NCBI GenBank assembly: GCA_014621425.1
Contig: JAANBB010000501.1
Coordinates: 1-26,588, forward strand
Origin: Cylindrodendrum hubeiense
Lineage: Eukaryota; Ascomycota; Sordariomycetes; Hypocreales; Nectriaceae
Reading direction: 5' to 3'
DNA: 26,588 nt
The notes under the pieces: generated by a model
The model's database searches: none
What the model was told of the DNA's origin: nothing
Seen by the model: the letters and a program-made list of their open reading frames with translations, nothing else
Program-made: the position numbers and the translations under genes
Shown: piece by piece, positions 1 to 10,826 of the stretch
How the letters are laid out: the number at the start of each line of letters is the position of its first letter
How positions within the stretch are numbered: position 1 is the stretch's first letter

Positions 1-285
1 GAGGAGGCCAAGCGGGAGGCCAAGCGGAAGGCGAAGGAGGGAGAGACGCAACAACAGTCGGACGCCGACGACGATACAGAGACTGAGGTAGAGCCCGCCG
101 ACCCGTCCGCGAAGACCGCCCCTGCCCCCGTCCCCGTCCCGGCCGCCCCGGTTGATGCGGGTCTGGAGCCGATCGATCCCCGAGGCGAGGTGACGCACCG
201 TCCCGGACCGGGGACCCAGTCGAGCGCCAGCACCGAGGACGAATGGGAGAAGGTTTCGGAGAGTGAGAACGACAAGGATAAATAG
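1..285 (+). CDS. C-terminal end of an unidentified protein (5' part outside the window)
   Basis: Frame 1 is open from the first base to a TAG at 283-285, giving the last 94 residues of a protein. The segment begins with a Lys/Glu/Ala/Arg-rich stretch (EEAKREAKRKAKEGE) that looks like the end of a charged helix or coiled coil. An acidic run, a Pro/Ala/Val-rich linker and a final hydrophilic tail (DEWEKVSESENDKDK) follow. There is no catalytic motif, and the tail looks disordered. It is not listed as an ORF with a start because the start codon lies upstream of the window. It is convergent with the sugar transporter. The family is not recognisable from this fragment, and no function is proposed. 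That it is coding is supported by the 94-codon open frame, its GC-rich third positions and its amino-acid composition. Confidence 0.75.
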   Translation, partial: EEAKREAKRKAKEGETQQQSDADDDTETEVEPADPSAKTAPAPVPVPAAPVDAGLEPIDPRGEVTHRPGPGTQSSASTEDEWEKVSESENDKDK

Positions 286-698
286 ACAAAGGGTTTACGG
301 AAGTGACCAAAGTGACCAGTTCTATGGCAATATGAAGATGGTGGACGAACTGTGATGAGGAGGATGTTGAGGATACCCCCTAGCGACCCTTTTTTAGTTC
401 TTGTACATGAGACAGCGTGAACATATTTATTATTCCCCCACGGCCTGAGGCGAACGTTTGATGGTGGCCTTCTTTTTTTTGGTTGTTATTGATCCTCTAT
501 GAGTCTGCTTCAGAAGCGTGTCATGTCAGTTTCCGTCCCGCGGATCACTGGTCGACTCAAGTGCTGCTCGTGTACCCATTTCGACCCTTTGAATGCGCCA
601 ATGTATACCAGCGCCCCGTCTTTGAACCCAAGAAACCCAAGCCCGCAACCCCGTATCCTCCCTCTTTCTTTATCATACATAGCAATACATATGGCATC
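286..698. other. Convergent intergenic region, 3' UTRs
   Basis: This spacer of about 410 bp separates two genes that end towards each other. It contains T-rich runs around 389-394 and 472-480. On the - strand there is an AATAAA (TTTATT at 426-431 of the + strand), which could serve the transporter mRNA about 270 nt after its stop. Short reading frames here carry no family signal. Nothing else was seen. Confidence 0.6.
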
Positions 699-2710
699 TT
701 ACAAAACCTTCAGTTTGCGCGTCATGTACGCCGCGACCAGCGTGCTCATGGCCCCGATGAATAAGCACACCGCAATGGCGTTTGGCCCCTCGGGGTCAGG
801 CGGCTTCTCATCCCCTGATGCCCCAGAGCTCTTGCCTGGCTCCAGGATGGCGAAGACAATGCTCGCGATAAACGTACCAATGAACTGCGGCAGCGTGGTG
901 TAGATATTGAGGATACCGAAGTAGATGCCCGACAACTCCCCAGTGGATGCCGTGGCTGGCAAGTCGGCGTCCGGGCCATGCTCCAGGCGTAAAGGGGCGT
1001 CGTCAGACTCGCGGCTGGGCAGCTCGATATCTTGATCATCAGAGATACGACGGTATGCAGCCTCATTCTCATTGCCACTAAGCTTGTTGACTTCAATGCC
1101 GAGAAAAGTGACAGGGGCCCACATGGCAAGTGTCCAAGGACTGGGTATCTATCAGTATATGTAGAGGCAAACAGGGAGATGACCAATCTTACATTCCACA
1201 GAGGCAGACCAGCACCGTCGCAAAACGGAAACTGTGTGCAAACGGTGCCAGAGCCATGGCTCCAGAAAACATTATATGTCCAAACATCCAAGTTGTCAAC
1301 AGGTCTGGTTTGACCTTGCTGAAACGCTCCAGGAATCCTGCAATGGCGTGCGGTGGCCGATGAGTGAAGTGCTTATCTTCTGGTGACTTAACCAGCAATG
1401 GCAAGATCCAAGCGCCACCGAAGGTAATCATGGAGTAGATGACGAGAGAGGTGCTCCCGATGCGACCGATGTCGCCGAGAGTGTCTTTAGACTGCCTCGC
1501 CTCGGCGGGGACATCGTAGCGAAAGTATGTCTCACCAATCCAGGTGGTACTGTAGAAGAGGAACGGGAACCAGCCGATCCAGGCCCAAAACTGGGCCCAG
1601 CAGATGGCCTGGATGCGAGGTGGGAGGTGTAAAAGGGTTGAGTAGATCTGTCGGAAGACCGTAAAGCGGCCTCGGTGTTGACTGGGCTTGGAAGACACAA
1701 GCACTCGTTCCGTCACGGCCCAGCAGGTGACAGTCGTTGTGACGAGGATAGTGATGGTCGCGATGACGCTGAGCTGCTTAAACTGGGTGTCACCAAGCGT
1801 TGTTCCGAACATCTGGACTAGGTCGAGAGCACCGGCGCCATAACCGATTACATGGCCCACGGCGGACATGCGACTTGCTGGATACCAAAGATTAGTGGAC
1901 AGCTGATTTTGGGTCGAGCTATTTCACCTACCCCATGCTGCACCTGCTTGCTGCTTCTCAATGGGAAGAGTATCAACTATTAGACTCCTGGAGCATGACG
2001 TGACTAGACTCGTATTAACACGACGCTGGGCAAGCTGAAGGAGCCGGGTTTTCCATCACGGCACACATACCGGCATTGATGGCAAAGTCAACCACATAGA
2101 TGGATAGAACGGCCATAACGATCGTCGGCATCCTGGCTGCCTCGTCGTCGTGGATGAACAATCCCACAATCTCGCGCGTGAAGCCCAGTGTGAGGAGACT
2201 GCCAGCGACAATGACGGCACCGACAACCATGAGGGGACGTCGGCGACCCCATTTTGACTTGCTCTCGTCGGCGATGACCCCGACAACGGGCTGGACTATG
2301 AGGCCAGACAAGGGACCGGCAATCCAGACCAGGGAGGTGTTGCTCTTGGTGAGCCCGAGGTTGAGGAGGTACGGTGTGCAGTCTGAGGCAGACTTAGCAT
2401 AGCAATTGGGTTCGAGGGGACGTGGGGATGAGGGGATGAGGGGATGGGAGGAGTGAGCAAGCACGAACAGGTCATTTCGATGCCCCATGTGAAGCTACAA
2501 GCGAGGTGGTTAGCGGGATAGCTCCCCTGGATACGGGGTGGATATGGAACGGGACTCGTTGGAGCATGACATGACACGACGACACGCCAAATCCGATGAG
2601 CTGGAGCAGGTCTAAACGTACGTGATGCCAATGGTGACAAAAGTCAAGAGCACCATGCGCACCGCCTCGGAGCCGCCCTTGATGGCGGGTTGTCCCGCCC
2701 AGCTGGCCAT
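699..2710 (-). CDS. Sucrose/alpha-glucoside:proton symporter-like (GPH/SUT family) membrane transporter
   Basis: This is a polytopic membrane protein of the glycoside-pentoside-hexuronide/sucrose transporter type, related to plant SUTs and fission yeast Sut1. It probably imports sucrose, maltose or a similar disaccharide with protons at the plasma membrane; the substrate is inferred. Exons on the - strand are 2710-2622, 2494-2469, 2382-2071, 2003-1932, 1877-1193 and 1140-699, giving 541 aa. All five junctions are GT..AG and keep phase. Splicing restores GITFTWGIEMTYCTPYLLNLG, then IAGPLSGLIVQPVVGVIAD with the loop motif KSKWGRRRP, then SRSLIVDTLPIEKQQAGAAW. A large cytoplasmic loop contains FLERFSKVKPD, and the C-terminal half ends in hydrophobic helices after a D/E-rich loop. 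The start at 2710 (MASWAGQPAIKGG) is the only ATG in this frame before the first helix and has good context (CCAACATGG). The frame stays open upstream to about 3190 without an ATG, so a longer spliced N-terminus is possible. Confidence 0.9.
2469..2494 (-). other. 26-bp microexon of the sugar transporter
   Basis: This exon of 26 bases lies between a 127-bp intron (2621-2495, donor GTACGT) and an 86-bp intron (2468-2383, donor GTTCGT). It supplies the invariant-looking FTWGIEMT segment of transmembrane helix 1. Without it the frame is lost. It is identified by phase continuity on both sides and by the family-typical peptide it restores. Confidence 0.85.
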
Positions 2711-3433
2711 GTTGGCCGGGTTGTAGTGGTCGTAGTCGTGGTCGTAGCCGTGGTCGAAGCCGTCGGCGCTTGCGTAGCGGCGTCTGTCGCTGGTCGTTTC
2801 GAAGTCTTGTTCAGTGGGGGAATGAAGACCGTTCGCGTCGGCGCTGGATGACGACGGGGGTTCGCAGCACCGGGGAAGAACCGCGGGACGAGACTGGCGC
2901 GTCAATGGACAGGGAGGAGTGCGATAGGGGTAGCGGACAGGGGCGTGGGCGCGGGCACGGGCGAGATGGTGGCCGAGATAGCGGGCGAGAGGGCGGCCGA
3001 GACAGAGACGAAGGAGGAAGAGGCAGAGGATCCTGAGATGGGAGTTGGGCGACCAGAGGAGGCGGAGACGGAGACGGAGGCGGCGTCGGGGGCGAGGAAG
3101 CGCGAGCTTTGGGCGTTGTGGTGATGATGCTGGCGAGGGGTGGTGGTGGTGGTGGTGGTGGTGATGGCCCCCCCGGAGGTCGCTGCGGTGCTATGACGGC
3201 GATGCTGTGGTAGCGGCGAGCTTGTCGCGGCCATGTCGGGTTGGGTGGGTCATGGAATTGCGCGTAAATGGGTTGATGATATGGATCTGGACCTGGGTTC
3301 GTTTGGCTTCGCGATCGGATGGATAACCAAGGTACCTTGTTGTAGGTGGGTTGAGCCTCGCGACCGGGGGGGGAGGAGGAGAGTCGACTGGGGCACACGT
3401 AAGGTACGTAATGTACGTAATGTACCTACTTAC

Positions 3434-3477
3434 TTAGGGAGGTAGGTAGGGAGGGAGGTACCTACCTTGGTCCCTAA
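3434..3477. repeat. Long inverted repeat with TTAGGGA arms
   Basis: The left arm TTAGGGAGGTAGGTA (3434-3448) pairs with the right arm TACCTACCT (3459-3467) and then, after a 3-nt bulge, TCCCTAA (3471-3477). The 10-nt loop is purine (GGGAGGGAGG). The inner 9-bp stem is perfect. Two copies of the 9-mer GTACGTAAT lie just upstream (about 3404-3421). It sits about 720 bp upstream of the transporter ATG. Confidence 0.8.
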
Positions 3478-3754
3478 TACCCAATACGAGGGGGGTTCAG
3501 TCTGCTCATGGCAGCACACGACCCATTAGTCCGTTTCTGGCTTGGTGGGGGCCAAGTCCCGTCTTGTCCCACGTTTACTGCTACATTAGTTGCTTTTAGC
3601 TTGTGCTCATAGATCCGGGGTTGCCATCGAGCTAGGTAGTCCAGCTTCCTTACATAGTATAGTCCGGGGATGAGGCCGTTGAGTTATCCACTTCCTGTCG
3701 ATCCCTATATAGTAGACTAATTGAACAACATTATCTATTCCATCTTTCTAATTT

Positions 3755-3793
3755 ATGGCTCACCTGGCTCACCTGGTGGCTCACATGGCTCAC
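3755..3793. repeat. Tandem TGGCTCAC repeat
   Basis: Four copies of an 8-9 bp unit built on TGGCTCAC, separated by CC/AT-type spacers, lie in the spacer between the RhoGEF 3' end and the transporter. A short frame runs through it but has no family signal. Confidence 0.8.
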
Positions 3794-3875
3794 TTTCCGT
3801 CTCGATCGTCGACGCATCACGAAATGCCCTCAACTTTGTATCACTCGCGACAGTTGGTTGCTTCACATCATACGA

Positions 3876-3905
3876 TCAAATCATGTTGCTTCAAATCATG
3901 TTGCT
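3876..3905. repeat. Perfect 15-bp tandem duplication
   Basis: TCAAATCATGTTGCT is present twice back to back (3876-3890 and 3891-3905), followed by a hexamer-like CAGCCT run at about 3922-3942. It looks like slippage or local duplication in non-coding DNA. Confidence 0.9.
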
Positions 3906-4519
3906 CTGGTATCTTCATCTTTCAGCCTCAGCCTCAGCCCAAGCCCAATCCCATTCCCTCCTACTGTACTTTGGCTAGGTCCTCTGATGCCAGCAGCCCG
4001 GCCCGCTGCTTTTCTTTGCTCGTCTGCCCACAACATCTGAAATCTTACATACGCGCATGGTATTTTGTTCTCAACGCCAGGCACCCTCTGTCATCTCCCC
4101 AGCTCTCCAAATCCCCGGGGCTTTCCATCCCAGCTCTCCTCTCCAGATAAGCCCCCTGATTGCACCCCCTCGCCGTCCGAGGAGATAAAGGAAAAAAGCT
4201 CAAGACAAATGAAAAGCCGAATTAAACAAGAGAAACGAAGAAGAGCACAAAAACCGAACAAGTCAAAACGTGATAAAAAAAGGCAAGATGAAGAAGTGAA
4301 GAAGTGGTGAAGTGAAGAAAAGAAGGCTGGAAAATTCATTGCTGAAACCCCATATCCCTTGCATCTTGAATTGCAAGTCCGTAAAAAAAAAACGCCTCCC
4401 CCTTCTTAAACCCTGGTACATATCCTTTTTGATGCATTACGTAGTGTGATGGGGGAATTAGTCCATTTCCTGGTTTTTGCTCCTTGCGCGCCAACGCCTT
4501 TGCCCAGGTTTTATTGCTC

Positions 4520-7500
4520 TTATGCATCTGCCAGCTTTGCAAAGTGTTTTGACCAGATCCATCCAACCTGGTCAATTGGGTCGTCTTGGTTCTTTGCCAG
4601 CCATAGCTCGCCTTTCTCGGCGATGACATCGAATATCTGCATACCCCAAGTTAGCAAAACACATCCTTTCCATCCATTTCTCATCAGATCCACTCACCTC
4701 GCCAGCCTGATAAGTCAGGTAAGGGTACCCAGCCTCATGCTTGGTAGCGACAATGTTGAACTCGAACAGCGAGGCGGCCAGCCAGAGCACATTGTATCCA
4801 TCTGCTGCTGGTGCACGCTCTCGAGACGATGCCCGCGAAGACCGTTGACTCTCTTCCGGACCATCTGGTAGTGGCAGGGCGGAATGGAAGATGCCCGAGA
4901 ACCTGCGGCTCTCTTGCGCGGGAGTGTTGGAGCTGTACGTCGTGTTCGAATCCCGAATGTGTGGCTGAGGCGCAGACTCCGTGCTCTGTCTTGGAATGAC
5001 ACCTGAATCGAAGCTTCGGCCCGTGCTGGGCCTCGTTGAGGCAGCCATTGACCTGGTGCTTCCTGGAACGTCTGGTGATAATGGAGAAACTGCACCCGGC
5101 TGTTGACCGCCAATGCCAGCGTAGAAATCCCGAGAATAATAGTGATGCGGACTGGGAATCGTCCCTGCGCCGGCGCTGGCTGGGGACATCGCAAAGGAGC
5201 CGCTGTGACGCTTGAAATCGGGAGCCGGGATTATGGGTGCCTGGTCGCCATTGATTGAGAGACCCCTGCCTCGTGAATCGCTTTCGGACGGACGAGATCG
5301 CACCTTTAGTGAGGATGCTTCGTCCATGCTGCGCGTCGTCGACTGCGACATTCTGCCCCTATACGCCGGGTTCAGGATACCAATGTTGGCGAACTGCTCC
5401 TGCGCGTATGGATGGTCTCGCTGGAAGGTGGTCACAATCTCCTTGAGATCTGGGATATCGGGGCAGTCGCCTAGAACCACCTTCATCTTTTCTTTCCAGA
5501 TTGCATACCAGTTGACTTGGATGTTTACAAAGTTTCCAAGGCAGATATTGCCAATCTTCTCCGTAAGGGCGGACAGCTTCGGGAGCTCCTTCTTGAGCGT
5601 GTCGTTAAGAGCGTCGTACTGCTCGACCAGCTCATTGAGTTTGGCATCGGGGTTCTTGCCCCCACGCTTCAGCTGTTCATATCGCTCATAGTCCACGCGG
5701 CGCTTTTGTCGCTTCTTCATCGCCAGAGATGGATTGCCGTATGCCTTGATTACTAGTTCGAAAGGCTCGATGACGTGCTTTCGGACTTGGGATAACTGTA
5801 GGAATTAGCAAAGATCGACTTCGGCCTTCTAATAATAGGCTCAACTTACGTGATCCTCAAGGGCAACCTTCTCCAGGTCCCGAATTGAGATGTTGAATTG
5901 GACCCACTTGGCCTCCAGCTCGGGGTAGCTTCCAGGCTGAAATCTCATGACTAGTTCAATCGAAGATTGGTATTGAAGGAATTCGTGGACGTAGGCAGAC
6001 ACCTGTCTGGTGTAGAATTCGACATCTCGGAGAACGACTTGTAATCGCAGATAGTCGTCTCCAAACTTCTCGTTTAGCTTTGCATATTCCGCGTCCTCGG
6101 CTGGTCGATTGCCCGATGCTTGAAGCTTGTCAACTCGCTTTCCGAAAGCGCGGGCGAAGCCAGCCTTGACATCGGACTCCTTTCGCTTCCGGCCAACAAT
6201 CTGCCCAACCAGTTCAAAGTTTTTCTTGGTTTTGTTGATTTCAATGATTGCCGTTTCGAGGATGTCCTTGGCCTCAAGCAGAATCTGTCGGTCAGGATGA
6301 TCGTTGGGCGTGTGCTGTAATAGAGTGATGATGAGGTTTGGATATTTCGTGATGCGCTGCATCGGCTTGATCAGCAGCGAATCCAAATCCCAGGCAGCTG
6401 TCAAGTCTTTCGCGACCTCGTTGCACTCATTAAGCCACACTTTGACAGTGGGGTCTTGCTGAATCTGAATGAGACTTTTGGCTGCGTGGTCGCTGTTTCT
6501 CAGGAAGCCTTCGTGCGCCAGCTTCATCTTCTCCATGTTTTTCTTGAAAACAGGCCCGATCGAGGTGCAGCGGTCCTTGGTATCGTCAATATCAGACCCA
6601 TTGACCTGACCTGGCTCGGTCATCATCGAGCCCTCCCTTGACAGAACCGAACGTCGACCTTGCGGGGCATAAACGGTGGAAACGGCTTCCTTGATCTGTG
6701 CCAAGAAGTAGGTGTGGAATTCGATAATCTCGTCGGTATTTCGGAAAATGAGCTTGACGATCTTGTCGTCCAACTTGGGGCAAGCCTCCGCCGTTCCCTT
6801 GTAGATCTCCTCGACAATGTTCATGTCCCTCACAAACACCGCCTCAGTGTCGACGAGTTCCTTAATGACGTTGCGGCGCTGCATGAGACGGTGCCGCTCC
6901 TTTCCAGTGGGTCCATTCTTGGCCTGGGCGTCCAACTTCGGATCGCTCTCGGCAGCTGCTGCGCCGGCGAAATACTGGTCCTGTGTCGCTAGAGAAGCGG
7001 TCTCCATCGACTGAGGGGTTGCCATCATGTGCATGTAATCTTCAGAGCCGCGCTCAGAGCCAACGAATGTGCTTCCATTCTGTGAAGGTTCATAAAACAC
7101 ACCAGAGGTTCGTTGCGAGTTGCAGGCGGAACCGGAAACGGGGGTGGGAACCGGTGGCGGTCCGTGATTCGGTGTCGGGACATGGGAGGAGGAGAAGCTT
7201 TTGCTCGCTCTCTGAGAAAGGTAGGGAATAGAAAATCCGGACCCAGTGTCAAGCTCCGGTAGGTGATGCCCCAAATAAGAGGATCGAGCCGAATCCATCG
7301 AGGGGCGAGGATCTGACAGGCCAGGGGGGTATGCTTCTTGGAGTCGAGAAGTTGGCCGACTCTCTCTGTGAATCGACCTGGTCTCGAAAATTGTAACATG
7401 GCCGTGGGAGGAGGGGTCGTCTTCATCAAAGTCTGGTAACGCAGGCGATCTCCCAGCATCGGAGACTTCGGGGCTTTCGATTGGAAAATCCGTCCAGGCT

Positions 7501-10500
7501 GACTGTTGGCTGGTTCTATCAACTCCAGATATTGACGGCACCATGAGATTCATTGCAGAGTCTGGATGTTGGTCATAGGTGGGGTAATCTAGATCGTCCA
7601 TCGCGCCAGTGTCCGAGGACTCGCACGTGGATGCCCTATGCGATGAAATTTGATCATCGAAATGCGACTCAGATCGGCACTCCTCTGTTCTGTTGTGATC
7701 ATCTGTCTCCTCGGTGCAAGCATCGGTCATCGCGTCGTCATCATAGTGGTGAATGTGCAGCCCACCGGCCTCAGGATGGTCTGACACCGACTGGCAATCG
7801 GACTCATAATTGGTTTCCATGCGAGGGAACGGTATCACGTCTTCGGATCTGTCATCTTGCCGCACGTCATCTGGCGGAGGCAAAATAGTAATGGTGGCTT
7901 CGAAGGGTGACAGAGCCTCATGCTGAGCTTCATGATGAAGTTCTTGGTGAAGTCCCTCATGGTGAAGTTGTTCGTGTTGAAGTTCCTCGTGTTGAAGCTC
8001 CTCGTGTTGAAGTTCCTCGTGGTGGAGTTCCTCATGTGGACGGTTTTCATGGTGAACGTGATCTTGAACTTCATGTCGAGTTTCATTTTCGACTTCATGC
8101 CGGATCTCGCGTTGTTGAAACTCGTGTTGAAACTCGTGCTGAGTTTCATGATCCACATCCAAGTCATCCATGAATGCCCCGGGAATCACAAGCTGCCTGC
8201 CTTCTGGCGACGGCAGGGCTGGCACATGTGATTCCTGGACCGTGTCCTGGCTGGTTTGCGGTAAATCAGGCGAATCAGGCTCATCCTGAAATGGATATTG
8301 ATATTCTAGTCGGGTGCGGGGTGGACTCGATGGTTGTGGACTGGGCGGCTTGATGATTGTGATGGGGACTTCTAAGGGAGACAGGGCCTGCATTGGTGCG
8401 GTCGTTTGAGCCTCATTGTCAAACTCGGTCGTCTCTGATGCTATTGATATCGCGGTCCGAGGCCTCTCTTCGGTAGTGGCAGGGGGACTGATTGGAGGGA
8501 AGCTTCCAGGAACGCCAAGTGTTGGGGAGTCGACACTTTGTGTAGTTGGCAGGGCACGAGGCACGGGCCTCGGATCCGTGAATATCATGAGGGCAGCCGG
8601 CGGCAGAGCTGCGGCAATGTCGGAAGCCAGCATCGAAGAATCTTCCATCGTGGGCGAGGGTGGTTCCTCGGTATTATCCACAGCGGGCTCGATCACCTTA
8701 TCGGCCTCGTTATTGATATGGTCGTGTTGAATACCCAGGTCAGCTACATGATCCGGAATAGCTGGTACAGGTGGAATGTCGGGCGAATCAACTCCCACTG
8801 GTTCTGGGGTCGATGCCGTGGAGGAGGTGGCGGCAATAGCAACGGCGGCAGCGGAGACCTTGGCCTTTGCAGCCGCCTCCATGTCCTTGCGTCGTCGATC
8901 CGCGGCTTTCTGCCGTGCTTCGAGGGCCTGGCTTTCGCGGATAGACTTACTATACGCGAGGCGAATGTCCTCTCGTCGTTTTTCAAAGTCAATGGGGCCG
9001 ACCGATATCTTTCGCCGTCTAGTAGTGGATTCCGCAATCCGGGAGGGCGGCCGGGAGAGCGGATTGGGAGATCTGGCCCTCTCTATCGTCTTCATCCGGG
9101 AACTCGCCGTGCTGGCTACCGAAACTGGTTGACGCGGACGGGAGCTCCTCAATGGAGGAGATAGCTTTGGAAGGGGTGCGATTATATTGGCCTGGAGCCG
9201 TGTGTTATTAGTTGGTGTAACCAGAGCTCGAGGAGCTGGTTTTCGACCGCCGGGTGTTTGCGTCGGTGTCTTCGCTCGGGAAGTCGGGGTTTTCGCTCGA
9301 GTCGTGTGTGCGCCTGCCCTTGATGCCCGCCCATTCGCGTGGGGCCGCTTCACTGTAGATGGCGAGTTGGATCGGGTTGATGACTGGCTCGGGGTCGGGC
9401 TGCTGAGTTTCCTCACCGACAGTGGGAGCTTGGATGAGCCACTGGAGGCGGTAGGTTTTCGAGTACCTTGCTTGCGAGTGACGGGCGGACCTGAGTGTGA
9501 CTTGGGGACATCACTCCGTGAACGTGCGTGGCCCTTGTGGGCAGGCTCCTGTTGAGTCTGCCCTTCGACGCCGTCCCCGTTGAGGCTGCGATACCAGCTG
9601 GTGGGAGACGAGGGTTCGACATCGGGGTCGGATAGACTTCGTTGGTGAGTCCAGGTATTGGAAAGGCTGGATTCTGATGTCCGGCGCGGTCGGGAACCTT
9701 CGATTCCATACCCAGCTGTCAACGCATCATGTTGCTCGGGTATGACTTCACCAAATAGCAGACCCTGCGAGCGTGAAGAAGTGGGGGAGGAGGGAGATGG
9801 TTGAGGTGGGGACTTCGGGGCGAGGTTGGTCATTGACTTGGATGCATTTGGCTTTCCGCTAACAGCATTTCGAGGCTTCCCGATGCGGCTGGCAAAGGAC
9901 TGGGAATTATTCGACACTTGGTCCTCGGCGACAAATTTTGATCTTTGCGAACGGGGTGAAGAGGACGAAGAGGATGTAGTATTTGACGTGCCGGGGCGGC
10001 CACGCAGGGTTGAGTAAGACGTTGCACCGTTTCGCGGCTGTGTGCTGGCAGCGGCATCTCGCCTGGACCTTGCTGCAGCACCCAACGACACAGGAGCACG
10101 AGGGATGGACGATGCACTAGCGCCATTCTGGTCGAAGCGCTTCTTGAGGTCCATCACGCTTGGGTGAGCGCCGCCTGGCTTGAATCCGACGGCGGTAGGT
10201 CTGCTGTCAACGGGGTTCGAGGTGGACCGTATGGCGGTTCGGTTCGGGGACACGACGGGATGCTTAGGGGTCGTGCCGTCACCGTTGGAGCGCAACGACG
10301 GGCGAGCAGACGAAGCAGCGGCCATGGGGAGGGTGTCGGGATTGCTATTGAGATGGAGTGCCCGGTAGCTCTTGTAGAAGTCGTCGGGATTCACGGGGGT
10401 AAAGGCATGGTGGGCGTTGGAGGAGACAGAGTCCAGGTTGGCGGCGGCGTAGGACGCAGGGAGATGGGCGCCAGGGTCGTCGATGTCGAGATGCTCGGCG

Positions 10501-10826
10501 ATGGAGAGATTGAGCTGGTGCTGGTCGGGTCGAGGGAGATGGCCGTGGTGGTGGCGGAGGGCGAGGTCGTGGGCGCGGTCGTGGGGGTGGGATTCGTAGG
10601 CGCGGTCGTGGTCGTAGATGTGGTCGTGATCGGGATGGTGATATTCAGGGCGAGGATGCGGATGCGGGAGTCGATGTCGCTGGGAGTGGTGCTGGAGGTT
10701 GTGGTGAGGCTCGACATGGGCTCCTCTTGCTGGGCCCGAGTCGGCGGCCTGGAAGTCAGCGTGGAGGTCCGCCTGGAGGCCCGCTGGGAGGCCCGCCTGA
10801 AGGTCCATGTCCATGCCGTTGTCCAT
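4520..10826 (-). CDS. DH-BAR-SH3 Rho guanine nucleotide exchange factor (Tuba/Gef1-like)
   Basis: This is a very large exchange factor predicted to load GTP on a Rho-type GTPase, probably Cdc42, at curved membrane during polarised growth or septation. The family parallel is animal Tuba (DNMBP) and fission yeast Gef1; the exact target is inferred. Exons on the - strand are 10826-5850, 5795-4698 and 4636-4520, with introns of 54 and 61 bp, both phase 0, giving 2063 aa. Residues 1-1300 are mostly disordered: a His-rich start (about 35-110), S/T/P-rich stretches and a Glu/His repeat at about 890-968. The DH domain (about 1318-1545) starts VIKELVDTEAVFVRDM and contains LLIKPMQRITKYP. A BAR region (about 1545-1795) spans the first intron. 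A Ser-rich linker leads to an SH3 domain (about 1995-2060: SLFEFN.., ending GWIWSKHFAKLADA) that spans the second intron. No PH domain is seen, as in Tuba, where BAR takes its place. The start has a strong CACCATGG context. Confidence 0.92.
7917..8165 (-). repeat. Coding tandem repeat: HE-x-x-x pentapeptides in the RhoGEF
   Basis: About 80 codons (residues about 890-968) consist of degenerate pentapeptides such as HEELQ, HEELH, HEFQ and HETQ. The most regular part, about 7967-8035, is a 15-bp unit repeated four to five times, read on the - strand as CAC GAG GAA CTT CAA. The frame stays open throughout, and the stretch lies inside the disordered N-terminal region well before the DH domain. Confidence 0.85.

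Larger units (their letters stand above)
2711..4519. other. Intergenic region: transporter promoter side and RhoGEF 3' side
   Basis: This 1.8 kb stretch between two - strand genes has no convincing gene. Its right part is the RhoGEF 3' flank: an AATAAA on the - strand (4515-4510) lies only 5 nt after the stop, and 4170-4330 is very purine-rich on the + strand. Its left part is the transporter leader and promoter. It contains a - strand ATG at 3234 opening a 110-codon low-complexity frame (poly-Thr, His, Ser/Pro) that could be a uORF or an unrecognised 5' exon. Between lie the repeats listed separately. A GGT trinucleotide run is at about 3140-3160. Confidence 0.6.

Noticed and set aside
2811..3398. 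195-codon Pro-rich - strand frame as the transporter N-terminus
   Set aside because: It opens with GTG, not ATG, is in another phase from the transporter frame, and is low-complexity; no supporting splice pair could be singled out.
4944..4954. GTTCGAATCCC, like a tRNA T-loop/B box
   Set aside because: It lies inside the RhoGEF coding exon with no A box or acceptor stem at the right distance.
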